A DNA stretch of 13,865 nt from DASZFV01 sp036494575 (GCA_036494575.1 DASXOE010000016.1:1-13865), one strand, 5' to 3'; counted from the stretch's first letter, positions 1 to 10,599 are shown. Numbers and translations are program-made. The notes: generated by a model not told the origin, from the sequence alone.

Positions 1-294
1 CGTCGATCTTGATCAGATGTTCAGGCCGCTGCTGCCGGCCGACTTCCACCACGGGCTGCTAGGATGTACTGGTCCGAAGAACCCAGGCAGGTCAGAGCCT
101 TTCGGCGCTCGCGCACCGCAGGAGGATTCCTATCCGAATACCAATGGTGATCGACCTCTCGAGCGGGATGGCGTGATCGCACCGCCGAATCGCCGATCGA
201 GAAAATGGAGAGAGATACACGAGTTGCTGAAGCGGGGCCACCAGCTTCGCGAGAAACGCGTGGGCGGACACTCATCCTAGGGATTGCCGGCCTG
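1..294. other. left-edge region with no recognisable gene
   Basis: Several short frames are open here on both strands, but none has a convincing start, ribosome site or family signature. One plus-strand stretch near 203-280 reads WREIHELLKRGHQLRE before it stops. That faintly resembles the N-terminal helix-turn-helix of IS21-type transposases, but the match is about 16 residues and breaks off, so at most it is a decayed remnant. The stretch lies downstream of the lipoprotein gene that ends at 295 and is cut by the window edge, so a gene entering from the left cannot be excluded. Confidence 0.3.
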
Positions 295-1344
295 TCACTG
301 AAACGTTGCGCGCACCCCGCCGATTCCTGCTCCGGCAGCGTTCAAGGCCGTGACCTCGGCGTCGAGCTCTATGCACGAATCACCAACGGTCACCGTTTTA
401 CGCACGGTGCGGTTAAACGTCACGCTATAGTCAGTGCCGGGCGGGAACATCCGAAGTACCTCCTTCGGAATGACCCCGGCCATCGACGTGACTGGGTAAT
501 AACAAGCTGCTGCCTGAGGCCCGGAGGTCGAGTAAATCTGTACCTCCACGAGTCCCGGTCCCGTACCTGTCCACTGCACCGTTAGGTCCTTGCTGCGGTC
601 GACGACAAAGGTGTTCACCTCTGAAACGGCCGGGCTGGTGATCGTCACGGGAGCAGGCGCGCAGAAGCCCCCGGTAAATTGAGGAACGGAGCCTCCTGGA
701 GCAGAGAATGTCAGCAGTGCCCCGGGGGTCCAGAACGGCCCGAAGAACTCAGCATCCACGTACTCTCCGCCCGAAGGGTCGGGTTTTGTCGTCAGCATAG
801 ACGAGCCGGAAACAGCGGTGATGTTTCCGGCCTGTGGTCTTACCGCCGGTGGTGGGCTGAACGGAATCAACGAGCAGGGTCCTATCGTTTCACATCCAGT
901 GAAGGGGAGAAAGTTAGCGCCAAGATCAGCCCTGGCGATCACGCCACGATCCACCGCCGTCTCCGACACTATTACGACCGCGACACCGTGGCCCGCGGGA
1001 CAAACATCCGTGCCCGTGAATCCAATGGGATCCGGGCAGGCAATGCCGGGAACGTCTTCCGTCGATCCGTCTGCGGTCGCTCCGGCGGATTCGGCAGCGC
1101 GGCACGCCACGCTTGCTTCCGCACTCAGCGACCCGTCTTCCCCTGCATCGGCGTCGGACACATCGGCGCCGGCGCCTGCATCGGCGTCGGCCTGCTCGAC
1201 GTCAATGGGGGCATCGTTCTGATTGGTGCCGGCGCCTCCCTCTCCGGCCTCCGGTCCCCCATCGCCAGAGGTTTTTGCCGAGGGCACGTGGGCCGCCGAC
1301 CCGCACCCGGCCGACAACAACACGATTAGAGCCCAAAGTCGCAT
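295..1344 (-). CDS. putative surface lipoprotein with Asp/Ala/Gly-rich linker
   Basis: This 349-residue protein has no family I recognise. It opens with a short lipoprotein signal (MRLWALIVLLSAGC), so Cys14 would be lipidated. Residues 20-95 are a low-complexity Gly/Ala/Asp/Glu linker of the kind that tethers myxobacterial surface lipoproteins. The folded part, about residues 100-349, holds eight more Cys (81, 103, 115, 151, 157, 228, 281, 324; the first is in the linker). Its last 120 residues are rich in alternating beta-type sequence (VTITSPAV, DLTVQWTGTGPGLVEVQIYS) and could be an Ig-like or beta-sandwich domain. The ATG at 1344 is chosen because the signal peptide begins there; the ribosome site is weak. 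It follows uvrA on the same strand after about 250 nt and is probably transcribed separately. Its base composition is lower in GC than the rest of the window. Function unknown; the lipoprotein call is fairly safe. Confidence 0.8.
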   Translation of the reverse strand: MRLWALIVLLSAGCGSAAHVPSAKTSGDGGPEAGEGGAGTNQNDAPIDVEQADADAGAGADVSDADAGEDGSLSAEASVACRAAESAGATADGSTEDVPGIACPDPIGFTGTDVCPAGHGVAVVIVSETAVDRGVIARADLGANFLPFTGCETIGPCSLIPFSPPPAVRPQAGNITAVSGSSMLTTKPDPSGGEYVDAEFFGPFWTPGALLTFSAPGGSVPQFTGGFCAPAPVTITSPAVSEVNTFVVDRSKDLTVQWTGTGPGLVEVQIYSTSGPQAAACYYPVTSMAGVIPKEVLRMFPPGTDYSVTFNRTVRKTVTVGDSCIELDAEVTALNAAGAGIGGVRATFQ

Positions 1345-1558
1345 TCTCTCAGAGTGCGCGCTTCGCGCTTCTCGATCAAGGCCATCGGTACCGCCCGCGG
1401 TCGCGCGCGCCGAAGGGAATAACTGGCGCTTTCACCACCGCGGACATCGGCTGAATCGTTGCGATACGGGCCGAGCAATGCACCAGTCGAAGGGACTATC
1501 CCCGAGGAGATGGAGCGAACCTCGTCTGAAAGGCTGGAATGCCCGCGAAGAGGGCCGA

Positions 1559-1586
1559 CCTGGTCGCGCCACCTCGATCAACCAGG
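1559..1586 (-). terminator. weak hairpin downstream of uvrA
   Basis: The arms CCTGGT (1559-1564) and ACCAGG (1581-1586) can pair across a 16-nt loop, starting about 10 nt after the uvrA stop. No T-run follows. It could help end uvrA transcription, but a 6-bp stem with this loop also arises by chance. Otherwise the 252-nt gap between uvrA and the lipoprotein start (1345-1596) shows no gene. Confidence 0.2.
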
Positions 1587-1596
1587 CTGAAGCACT

Positions 1597-4503
<2,907 letters not shown>

Positions 4504-4566
4504 GGGTCGGGCAGTCTAGCAGCCCGGGAGCGCCGGGCCGGGCCAAACGCCCGCGCCAGAAGATTC

Positions 4567-4589
4567 GCGCGGGAACCAGATCCCCGCGC
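4567..4589 (-). terminator. GC-rich hairpin after the histidine kinase gene
   Basis: A perfect 7-bp inverted repeat, GCGCGGG (4567-4573) and CCCGCGC (4583-4589), encloses a 9-nt loop. It begins 13 nt after the kinase stop in the minus-strand direction. The exit side has a few T residues (GAATCTTCT) but no real T-run. It probably separates the kinase transcript from uvrA. Confidence 0.45.
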
Positions 4590-4602
4590 CGGTGTCGAGC
4601 CC

Positions 4603-6528
4603 TCAGTCGTCGCGGGCGACGATGGCCTTGAGCACGGCGGTCTCGAACGGCTTCTCGAGGCGGCGGTTCTCGACCTGGGCGAGGAACTCGGTGGCGCGCG
4701 GCGTGAAGGCGCCACCCGTCATGAAGACGAAGCGCCGCTCGATGCCCGGGTGGCGGCGCGCGACCTCGGCGAAGAGATCCATGCCGGTCATGTCCGGCAT
4801 CATGAGGTCGCACAGGATGACGTCGTAACCGTCGGGTCCGTCGAGGCGCCTCAAGCCCTCGCGCGCGTCGCCCGCGAGATCGACGTCGCAGTCCTTGGCG
4901 AGCACGCGGCGGATCATCGTCGAGAGAGCCGGCTCGTCGTCGATGACGAGGACGCGGCGCCGGCCCGCGGGCGCGCCGGTCGCCGCGGGCGGCGTGGCTG
5001 GCGAGCCCGGCCCCGCGGCGGCCGCCGTCGCGAGCGCCGGCAGCACGACCCGGAAGGTCGAGCCGCGATCGGGCGCGCTGTCGACCGTGATCGTGCCGCC
5101 GTGGTGCATGACGATGCCGTGGCAGATCGAGAGGCCGAGCCCGAGGCCCAGGCCCACGGGCTTCGTCGTGAAGAACGGATCGAAGATGCGCGACCGGACC
5201 TCGGCGGGGATCCCGGGGCCGTTGTCACTCACCTCGATGACGACCTCGCCCTTGGACGTCGCCTGCAGCGTGACGCCGATTTCGTTCTCGGCGCGGCCGT
5301 CGGGCAAGGCTTGCACTGCGTTGACGAGCAGGTTGAGGAAGACCTGCTCGAGGCGTTGCGCGCTCCCGAGGACGGCAGGGACGTCGCCGATGCTCGTCAC
5401 GAGGCGCGCGCGGTGGTGCAGCTCGTTGTGCGTCACGCGCAGCGCCGACTCGAGCACGCCGCGCAGGTCGACGGGACCTCGCTCCTCGACCTCGGGGCGC
5501 GAGCTGGCGCGGATTTGGCCGATGATGGCCGCGACGCGCGTCGCGCCGTGGATGGCGCCCTCGAGCGACTCGCGCAGCTTCGCGACGTCCTCGGCGGGCG
5601 CGGCGAGCCGGTCGACCTGCGCGACGGCCTCCTCGATGCCGAGCAGCGTGTACGCCAGCGGGTTGTTCATCTCGTGCGCGATGCCCGCGAGCAGCGTCCC
5701 CAGCGCCGCGAGCCGCTCCGATTGCGCGAGCCGGGCCTCCATCTCCCTGCGGCCCGTGACGTCGCGCGCGAAGCCCAAGATCGCGGGCGCGCCCTCCCAC
5801 TCGATGGGCATCGACTGGACCTCGGTCACGACCCACGTGCCGTCGCTGCGCCTCGTGCGGTAGTCGCGCGGCGGCAACGGAACGCCGTCGCGGAACATCT
5901 CCTGCGTCCGCTCGCGCATGGCCGCCTGGTCCTCGGGCGCGACGATTTCACGGGGGTCGGTCGCCAGCAGCGCCTCGACGCTGTCGTACCTCAGCATGCG
6001 CGCCGCCGTCGGGTTCGCGAAGAGGAGGCGACGCCCGTCGTTGATCCACACGGCGTCGGGCGCGAGCTCGATGAGCTGCCGAAAACGGCGCTCCGAGCGC
6101 TCGAGCGCTTCCAGCGAGCGGCGGCGCTTCGTGACGTCGCGCATGAGCGCGATGAGCCCGGGCGCGCCGTCGAGCCGGATGGGGGCGGCCGCGACCTCGA
6201 CCGGGACCTCCTCGCCGTTGGCGCGCTTGACGACGACCTCGGTGAACTGCGGGCGCGCGTCGTCGCGCACGCGCGGGCCGATCGCGTCGCGCGTGGCGCG
6301 CTCGTCCGGCGCGAGGAAGTCGACGGCCGGGCGGCTCAGGATCTCCGCGCGTGCGTGACCGAGGATCTCGGCGCCGCGGTCGCTGATGTACACGACGCGC
6401 CGCGGATTTTGCATCGACACGAGGCACACGCCCATGCCGGCGGCGCTCGCCGCCGCGATGAGGCCACCGCCGAGCGCCTCTATCCGATCGCTCTCCCAGA
6501 CGATCTGTTCAGCTTCGCCATCATCCAT
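4603..6528 (-). CDS. soluble PAS-PAS hybrid sensor histidine kinase with receiver domain
   Basis: A 641-residue hybrid kinase. Two PAS sensor domains (about 20-140 and 145-265) precede the dimerisation/phosphoacceptor domain with H-box AGIAHEMNNP (His285). The ATP-binding domain has the N-box with Asn399 and Asn403 (NLLVNAVQAL), the G1 box DNGPGIP from Asp435, the F-box IFDPFFTTKP and the G2 box GLGLGLS. An Ala/Gly/Pro linker (500-522) leads to a complete receiver with acidic pocket Asp530/Asp531, phosphoacceptor Asp574 (LCDLMMPDM), Thr604 and Lys626. All catalytic residues are present. No membrane segment or signal peptide is seen, so it should be cytoplasmic and sense an internal cue; PAS ligand unknown. 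The ATG at 6528 is chosen because upstream in-frame sequence is Arg-rich and unlike protein; the ribosome site is poor. No partner regulator is adjacent, so it looks like an orphan, as is common in myxobacteria. Confidence 0.95.
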   Translation of the reverse strand: MDDGEAEQIVWESDRIEALGGGLIAAASAAGMGVCLVSMQNPRRVVYISDRGAEILGHARAEILSRPAVDFLAPDERATRDAIGPRVRDDARPQFTEVVVKRANGEEVPVEVAAAPIRLDGAPGLIALMRDVTKRRRSLEALERSERRFRQLIELAPDAVWINDGRRLLFANPTAARMLRYDSVEALLATDPREIVAPEDQAAMRERTQEMFRDGVPLPPRDYRTRRSDGTWVVTEVQSMPIEWEGAPAILGFARDVTGRREMEARLAQSERLAALGTLLAGIAHEMNNPLAYTLLGIEEAVAQVDRLAAPAEDVAKLRESLEGAIHGATRVAAIIGQIRASSRPEVEERGPVDLRGVLESALRVTHNELHHRARLVTSIGDVPAVLGSAQRLEQVFLNLLVNAVQALPDGRAENEIGVTLQATSKGEVVIEVSDNGPGIPAEVRSRIFDPFFTTKPVGLGLGLGLSICHGIVMHHGGTITVDSAPDRGSTFRVVLPALATAAAAGPGSPATPPAATGAPAGRRRVLVIDDEPALSTMIRRVLAKDCDVDLAGDAREGLRRLDGPDGYDVILCDLMMPDMTGMDLFAEVARRHPGIERRFVFMTGGAFTPRATEFLAQVENRRLEKPFETAVLKAIVARDD

Positions 6529-6658
6529 GGGGGCGAGCGATGTTAACGCGAATGACCCTCGAGCGGCAGCCCGCGGCGTCGTGCGCCACGAGTCACTTCG
6601 CGTGGCCGCTCGGGCGCGGCAACGCCGTCGGACAGGCTGACCCTCCCGTGCTCGCTCC

Positions 6659-6675
6659 GGCCGGCGGAGCCGGCC
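6659..6675 (-). terminator. all-GC hairpin after the PilZ gene
   Basis: GGCCGGC (6659-6665) and GCCGGCC (6669-6675) form a perfect 7-bp stem around a 3-nt loop, about 24 nt past the PilZ stop on the minus strand. There is no T-run. It is a plausible terminator in the 170-nt gap before the histidine kinase gene; that gap otherwise shows nothing I can name. Confidence 0.35.
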
Positions 6676-6698
6676 TACGCTCGGGTTCGCAGGTCGGG

Positions 6699-7133
6699 TT
6701 AGCTGTTGCCCTTCGGCTCTTCGTCGTCGGACAGATAGGCGAAGGTGCGCACGAGGTTCACGATCTGCTCGCGCTGGGGCGCGTCCAGGTCGACGAACTG
6801 CACGCCCATGCCGGGGTTGATGTTGTCGTAGCTGCCCGCGCGGTATGGGTTGACCCACATGACGCGGCCCTCGAGGTTGAGCTCGGGGCCGCCGGGGGGC
6901 GTGAAACGCATGTTGATGCGCGTCCCCGGCGGCTCGGGCGCGTTCGTGCGGATGAAGATGCCCATCGCGCTGATGTCCGTGATGTACGCGAAGAGGAAGT
7001 TGTCGGCGCTCTTGTAGTCGACCTCGAGGTCGATCATGACGCGCGTGTGGACGCGGCGATCGATGCCCGGGCGGCGCCGGTCCGCCGGGACGTTGACCTC
7101 GCGCCGCCTGCGATCTTTCCCTCTCCTCGTCAT
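6699..7133 (-). CDS. PilZ-domain protein of the TIGR02266 type, likely c-di-GMP binding
   Basis: A 144-residue protein made almost entirely of one PilZ domain. PilZ domains bind cyclic di-GMP through RxxxR and (D/N)xSxxG motifs; here RVHTR is at 27-31 and DISAMG at 53-58, so both signatures are intact and binding is expected. The order (DISAMGIFIRT, then GTRINMRF, LEGRVMWVNP and GMGVQFVDLD) matches the Myxococcus paralogue family TIGR02266, some of whose members affect motility, polarity or surface behaviour. The N-terminal 25 residues are basic and probably flexible. The ATG at 7133 has a weak GAGG only 2 nt away. The gene lies 70 nt after the glycosyltransferase and 170 nt before the histidine kinase, with a hairpin in each gap, so it may be its own unit. 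The family call is strong; the target it controls is unknown. Confidence 0.93.
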   Translation of the reverse strand: MTRRGKDRRRREVNVPADRRRPGIDRRVHTRVMIDLEVDYKSADNFLFAYITDISAMGIFIRTNAPEPPGTRINMRFTPPGGPELNLEGRVMWVNPYRAGSYDNINPGMGVQFVDLDAPQREQIVNLVRTFAYLSDDEEPKGNS

Positions 7134-7173
7134 CGCCTCACGACCACCCTTAGCACCTTCGGCACGAAGCTCT

Positions 7174-7210
7174 CAAGGTGAAGCGCTCAAGCGCGCGCCG
7201 GCTTCACTTG
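7174..7210 (-). terminator. hairpin overlapping the glycosyltransferase stop codon
   Basis: CAAGgTGAAGC (7174-7184, one bulged G) pairs with GCTTCACTTG (7201-7210), giving 10 base pairs around a 16-nt loop. One arm contains the stop codon of the glycosyltransferase at 7204-7206. A second palindrome, GCGCT-ca-AGCGC (7183-7194), overlaps the inner part and would compete. No T-run follows. It may end or attenuate transcription into the PilZ gene. Confidence 0.4.
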
Positions 7211-9555
7211 ATTTCCAGCGTTCCGAGCCGCACACGATCGGCCCCGTCGTTGCTTCCCTGGGTCACCTTGATGCGCTTGCCTTCGCCGCCCGGCCAGAAG
7301 CCGATGTACACGGTGTACGTGCCCGCGGGCGTCGTCATGAGCGGCACGTCGGTGTCGTAATGGTCGCGGATGTACTCGCCCGGGAGCCAGTAAGCCGTGG
7401 GGAAGGCCTTGTTGAGAGGATCATGATCCCCGATCACGCGCGGCGCCGCGGGCCCGTCGTAGTGGATGAAGATCTTGTAGCCGGACGGCGGCGACTTCTT
7501 GACGCGGAAGATGAGGTCGAGCGGGATCTTCCCGGGGCGCCGCACCGACGTGGGGAAATCGGCCCCCACGAGCTCGATCTCGTCGCCGAAGGTCGCCGAG
7601 ACGGGCACGCGCCACTTCCAGGGCGGCGTCTCGTTGGGCGCGAACTCGCCGGCGGGCCCGAGCGGCGTGGGCGCCATCCAGACGTCTTTTTTGAGCGGGT
7701 TCGCGTCAGTTTCGTTCGTGCCGAGCTGGTTCGAGAGCAGCAGGAAGCGCGACGACGACGCGTCGAGCACGAAGTAGCTCTGGTGGGCGCGCTTGAGGCC
7801 CGCGTCGATGGCCGCGAGATCGTCGGTCGAGACGAGCGCGAAGACGCGGGCCTTGTCGCGCAGGAACTCCTCGAGCCGCTCCTGCGTGGGGACGTCCGTG
7901 ATGTTGTCGCTGCCGTAGAAGCCCGTGCCGTGGCCCTCGACGTGGTAGCGCGCGATCTTGTCGCCCGGGTGCGCGAAGCGGGCGTATGACTCGAGCGCGG
8001 GCTTGAAGGAGAAGTGGGTCGACAGCCGCGGCACGAGATCCTGCGCGACATACAGCGCGAAGACGACGGCGACCGCGACGGCGCCCTGCAGGCCCCAGCG
8101 CCCGAGCTCGATGATGCCGCGCTCGAGGCGACGGCGCCGCTCGCTCGCGCCGCCGAGCTCGCGCGTCGCGACGCGGCCGAGCGCGCGCCCTCGCGCCGCG
8201 AGCCCGGCGTAGACCCCCAGCGCCGCGAGGAAGCCGATGCCGAGGATGAGCTCGCCGATCGACACGACCGGCGGCCACTTGACCTTCTCGAACAGGTGGA
8301 CCGACGCGAGCTCCTCGGGCGCGAGGTAAAAGTCGCGCGCGACCACCATCGTGCCCGTGCCCATGAGCAAGCCGGCCACCGGCTCGAGGCGGCGCCCCTC
8401 GAGGGCCTCGTCGAGGAAGACGCCGATCGCGAGCGCGATCGGGGCCAGGCAGATGGCGCGCGCCTCGCCGAAGATCATGAGCCGGTAGGTCGAGAGCGCG
8501 AAGCCGAAGCCCGCGAACAGGAAGAGGTAGAGCTGGCCGAAGGCCAGGCGCGCGTTGGTGGCGGCGCCGTCGCCGTCGAGCCGGATGAGCGGACGCGCGA
8601 GGGCGAAGACGGCCACGGCGCTCCACGGGAACATGCCGAAGCCGAGCTCGCGAATGAGGGTCTCGAAGGTGTGCGTGGGCGCGCCGCTGCGTGGGACGCC
8701 GCCCAGGAGCGCCGAATACTTGCCGGCGACGATGCCCGTCATCGACGCCACGAGCAGCGCGAGCGCCGCGAGGCCGAGCGCCGCGAAGATCGCGAAGCCG
8801 CGCGCGCCGGGCCGCAGCGCGCTCGCGCCAAACGGCTTGCCAGCGGGAACGTCGGGGCCGATGCCCGCCGCCGCGAGGTCGGCGGTGCCGTCGTCGATGC
8901 CCGCGGGGTCGCCCAGCGGCACGAGGCCCCAGCCGACGACGATCGCGGCCACGAGCGCGACGAGGGGCAGCACGACGCCCGCGAGGGCGCCCCCGCCCAC
9001 GAAGCCGATGGCGAGCCCCACGAGCCCGACGCAGAGATCGGCGAGCCGGCGCCGGCCCGACGCGGGCCAGGCGTAGCGCCCGAGACCGCCCATCGTGAGC
9101 GCGAGCGCCGCCATGAGCGGAACGTCCGTGGTGAGCTGGCGCGCCTCGAGGACGAACATGGTCATGCTGCCGAGCACGAGCGTGCCGAGGAGCGCCGCCC
9201 GCTTGCGAAAGAGCCCGGCGCCCGCCCAATAGACCGCCATGAGCGCGCCGACGGCCGTGAGCGCTATGGGCAGGCGCGCCCCGAGCTCGCTCGCCCCGAA
9301 GAGCTTGATGCCGAGCGCCGCCAGGAACAGATCGAGACGCGCCGTCGCGGGATATTTGCCCCCGACGGTCGGATCGAACAGCGCGCCCGCGCGCACCATG
9401 TCGCGCGCCTGATCTGCGAGCTTGAGCTCGAAGGGATCCCAGAAGCCGAAGGCGCCGAGCCGCGGCAGACAGATCACGAGCGCGAACAGCAGGGCCCATC
9501 CCCATTCGGGGACGGCCCGGAGCGCTCGACCGAGCTGCGTGTCCGAGTCCGACAC
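7204..9555 (-). CDS. GT39/ArnT-like integral membrane glycosyltransferase with C-terminal periplasmic domain
   Basis: A 783-residue GT-C fold glycosyltransferase that should move a sugar from a lipid-linked donor to an acceptor outside the cytoplasm. The first extramembrane loop has WDPFELKLADQARDMV (39-54). Its acidic Asp40/Glu43 sit where PMT/ArnT enzymes keep their catalytic acidic pair, and EARQLTTDVPL (137-147) matches the family's second conserved loop. I count roughly 11-12 hydrophobic segments between residues 18 and 505. The last 280 residues are soluble and beta-rich, including AYWLPGEYIRDHYDTDVPL (721-739), a module seen behind such enzymes in myxobacteria. The start is GTG at 9555, 3 nt after the stop of the upstream lipoprotein gene, with only a weak CGGAG about 12 nt away, so translational coupling is likely. 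Acceptor unknown; lipid A, a polysaccharide or protein (including the neighbouring lipoprotein) are all possible. Confidence 0.9.
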   Translation of the reverse strand: MSDSDTQLGRALRAVPEWGWALLFALVICLPRLGAFGFWDPFELKLADQARDMVRAGALFDPTVGGKYPATARLDLFLAALGIKLFGASELGARLPIALTAVGALMAVYWAGAGLFRKRAALLGTLVLGSMTMFVLEARQLTTDVPLMAALALTMGGLGRYAWPASGRRRLADLCVGLVGLAIGFVGGGALAGVVLPLVALVAAIVVGWGLVPLGDPAGIDDGTADLAAAGIGPDVPAGKPFGASALRPGARGFAIFAALGLAALALLVASMTGIVAGKYSALLGGVPRSGAPTHTFETLIRELGFGMFPWSAVAVFALARPLIRLDGDGAATNARLAFGQLYLFLFAGFGFALSTYRLMIFGEARAICLAPIALAIGVFLDEALEGRRLEPVAGLLMGTGTMVVARDFYLAPEELASVHLFEKVKWPPVVSIGELILGIGFLAALGVYAGLAARGRALGRVATRELGGASERRRRLERGIIELGRWGLQGAVAVAVVFALYVAQDLVPRLSTHFSFKPALESYARFAHPGDKIARYHVEGHGTGFYGSDNITDVPTQERLEEFLRDKARVFALVSTDDLAAIDAGLKRAHQSYFVLDASSSRFLLLSNQLGTNETDANPLKKDVWMAPTPLGPAGEFAPNETPPWKWRVPVSATFGDEIELVGADFPTSVRRPGKIPLDLIFRVKKSPPSGYKIFIHYDGPAAPRVIGDHDPLNKAFPTAYWLPGEYIRDHYDTDVPLMTTPAGTYTVYIGFWPGGEGKRIKVTQGSNDGADRVRLGTLEIK

Positions 9556-9558
9556 GGG

Positions 9559-10512
9559 TTAGTCGGCGGCTCCGTCGCTGCCGTCGGCCGTCGCGGTTGC
9601 GTCCGAGCCGGCCGCGCCCGCAGCGCCATCGCCGCCCGCGGCGCCGCCCGAGCCTGCCGCGCCCGCGGCGTCACCCGAGCCTGCCGCGCCGTCGCTGCCT
9701 GCCGCGCCGCCGCCCGTGCCCGCCGCTCCCGTCGTCGAGCCGGTGCCACCATAGTCGTTGCAGGACGTCGCGCCGGCCGAGAACGTCAGCCCGGGGCTGC
9801 ACTTTTTGCCGGCGTAAGGGTTGCAGTACGGCACCGTCGATGAACAATCGCCGTCGTTCGTGCAGGACTCACCCTGTCCGGCCTGCGCGACACACGTTCC
9901 GCCCTTGCACGTGAATCCGGTGTCGAGGCAAGGATCGGCGGCGTCGCAGACGGCGCCTTGCTTCCCCTTGTCCGTACACATCATCGCGGCGGCGACGGTC
10001 TTGCAGAACTGCGTGGACCCGCACACGGCGCCGAAGTTCGCGCACTGGGCGTTCGCACCGACCGACATTTGAGCGGCGCAGTGGCCCTTGTCGCAAATGT
10101 CCTTGCTGTTCTTGCAATCGTACTTCGTCGTGCAAGCCGCCAGATCGGCGACAGCGCCCTGGAAGACGTAGTTGCAAATGTCTGTGAGCGCGACCATGTC
10201 GCTTGGCTTGATGACCGGTTGTTTGTAGACGCTGTTCGTCTTGCTGATGCACGCCGACACGTTGCCCGGCACGAACACGCGCGGCGCGACTTCGGCGGCG
10301 GTTACGAAATCCATACACAGCGTCTTTCGCTGCGCCTGGCAGGCGTCCATCGACACGACGCAGGTGCTCGCGACTTGACACTCGGCGGTCGCCTTCTGGG
10401 TACAGAATTCAACCTCGGTCAGGGGCTTACTGCTCCCGCCCCCGCAGCTGACGGCCAGCGTCGAAAGTCCAACCAGGAGACCCACGGTCAATAGTCCGGT
10501 GCGCGCGTTCAT
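9559..10512 (-). CDS. Cys-rich lipoprotein with Gly/Ala/Ser-rich C-terminal tail
   Basis: A 317-residue putative lipoprotein. The signal MNARTGLLTVGLLVGLSTLA ends in AVSC, making Cys23 the likely lipidated residue. The mature part carries 24 further Cys (37 to 251), an even number that fits extracellular disulfides. Spacings such as CKGGTC, CTNDGDC and the run CDKGHC resemble Cys-rich repeats common in myxobacterial surface proteins. From residue 255 the chain is a Gly/Ala/Ser/Asp repeat with scattered Thr/Ser and no Cys. I prefer the ATG at 10512 to a TTG at 10527, because GAGGG sits 5 nt upstream of the ATG and the signal peptide then begins normally. The next gene starts 3 nt after the stop. 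Divergent to it, across a 166-nt gap, is the sigma factor operon. The tail could be a flexible stalk or a glycosylation target. Function unknown. Confidence 0.88.
   Translation of the reverse strand: MNARTGLLTVGLLVGLSTLAVSCGGGSSKPLTEVEFCTQKATAECQVASTCVVSMDACQAQRKTLCMDFVTAAEVAPRVFVPGNVSACISKTNSVYKQPVIKPSDMVALTDICNYVFQGAVADLAACTTKYDCKNSKDICDKGHCAAQMSVGANAQCANFGAVCGSTQFCKTVAAAMMCTDKGKQGAVCDAADPCLDTGFTCKGGTCVAQAGQGESCTNDGDCSSTVPYCNPYAGKKCSPGLTFSAGATSCNDYGGTGSTTGAAGTGGGAAGSDGAAGSGDAAGAAGSGGAAGGDGAAGAAGSDATATADGSDGAAD
9562..9750 (-). repeat. GC-rich repetitive DNA encoding the lipoprotein tail
   Basis: This stretch encodes residues 255-317 of the lipoprotein, built from variations of GAAGS/GSDGAAG. 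At DNA level a 17-nt unit (CCCGAGCCTGCCGCGCC) occurs twice, at 9647-9663 and 9674-9690, exactly 27 nt (nine codons) apart. The in-frame period suggests expansion by slippage or unequal recombination, so length may vary between strains. Confidence 0.75.
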
Positions 10513-10576
10513 GACAGCCCTCGTCAAGTAGGTTGAGGCGCGCAGTTTGGCCTCCTGCCGAGGCTGCGGTCAAGGG

Positions 10577-10599
10577 AAGGTGCGCGCATGCCGCACCTT
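10577..10599. promoter_or_regulatory. perfect 8-bp inverted repeat in the divergent promoter region
   Basis: AAGGTGCG (10577-10584) and CGCACCTT (10592-10599) are exact reverse complements with a 7-nt spacer. The element lies between the divergent lipoprotein (start 10512) and sigma factor (start 10679) genes, upstream of both. Its size and symmetry fit a binding site for a dimeric regulator acting on either promoter. It could also be a transcribed hairpin if a transcript begins outside it. No regulator is identified. Confidence 0.4.

Noticed and set aside
203..280. Possible IS21-type transposase N-terminus
   Set aside because: Only about 16 residues resemble the family, there is no continuing helix-turn-helix, and no terminal inverted repeats were seen. 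Kept only as a remark on the left-edge region.
6529..6858. N-terminal extension of the histidine kinase up to 6858
   Set aside because: The extra 110 residues are Arg/Pro-rich without structure and would overlap the PilZ gene. The protein is normal from the ATG at 6528.
7706..9843. Long Arg/Ala-rich frames on both strands (7706-9505 minus, 8014-9843 plus) over the glycosyltransferase
   Set aside because: They are shadows of the glycosyltransferase; neither has hydrophobic patterning or a recognisable domain.
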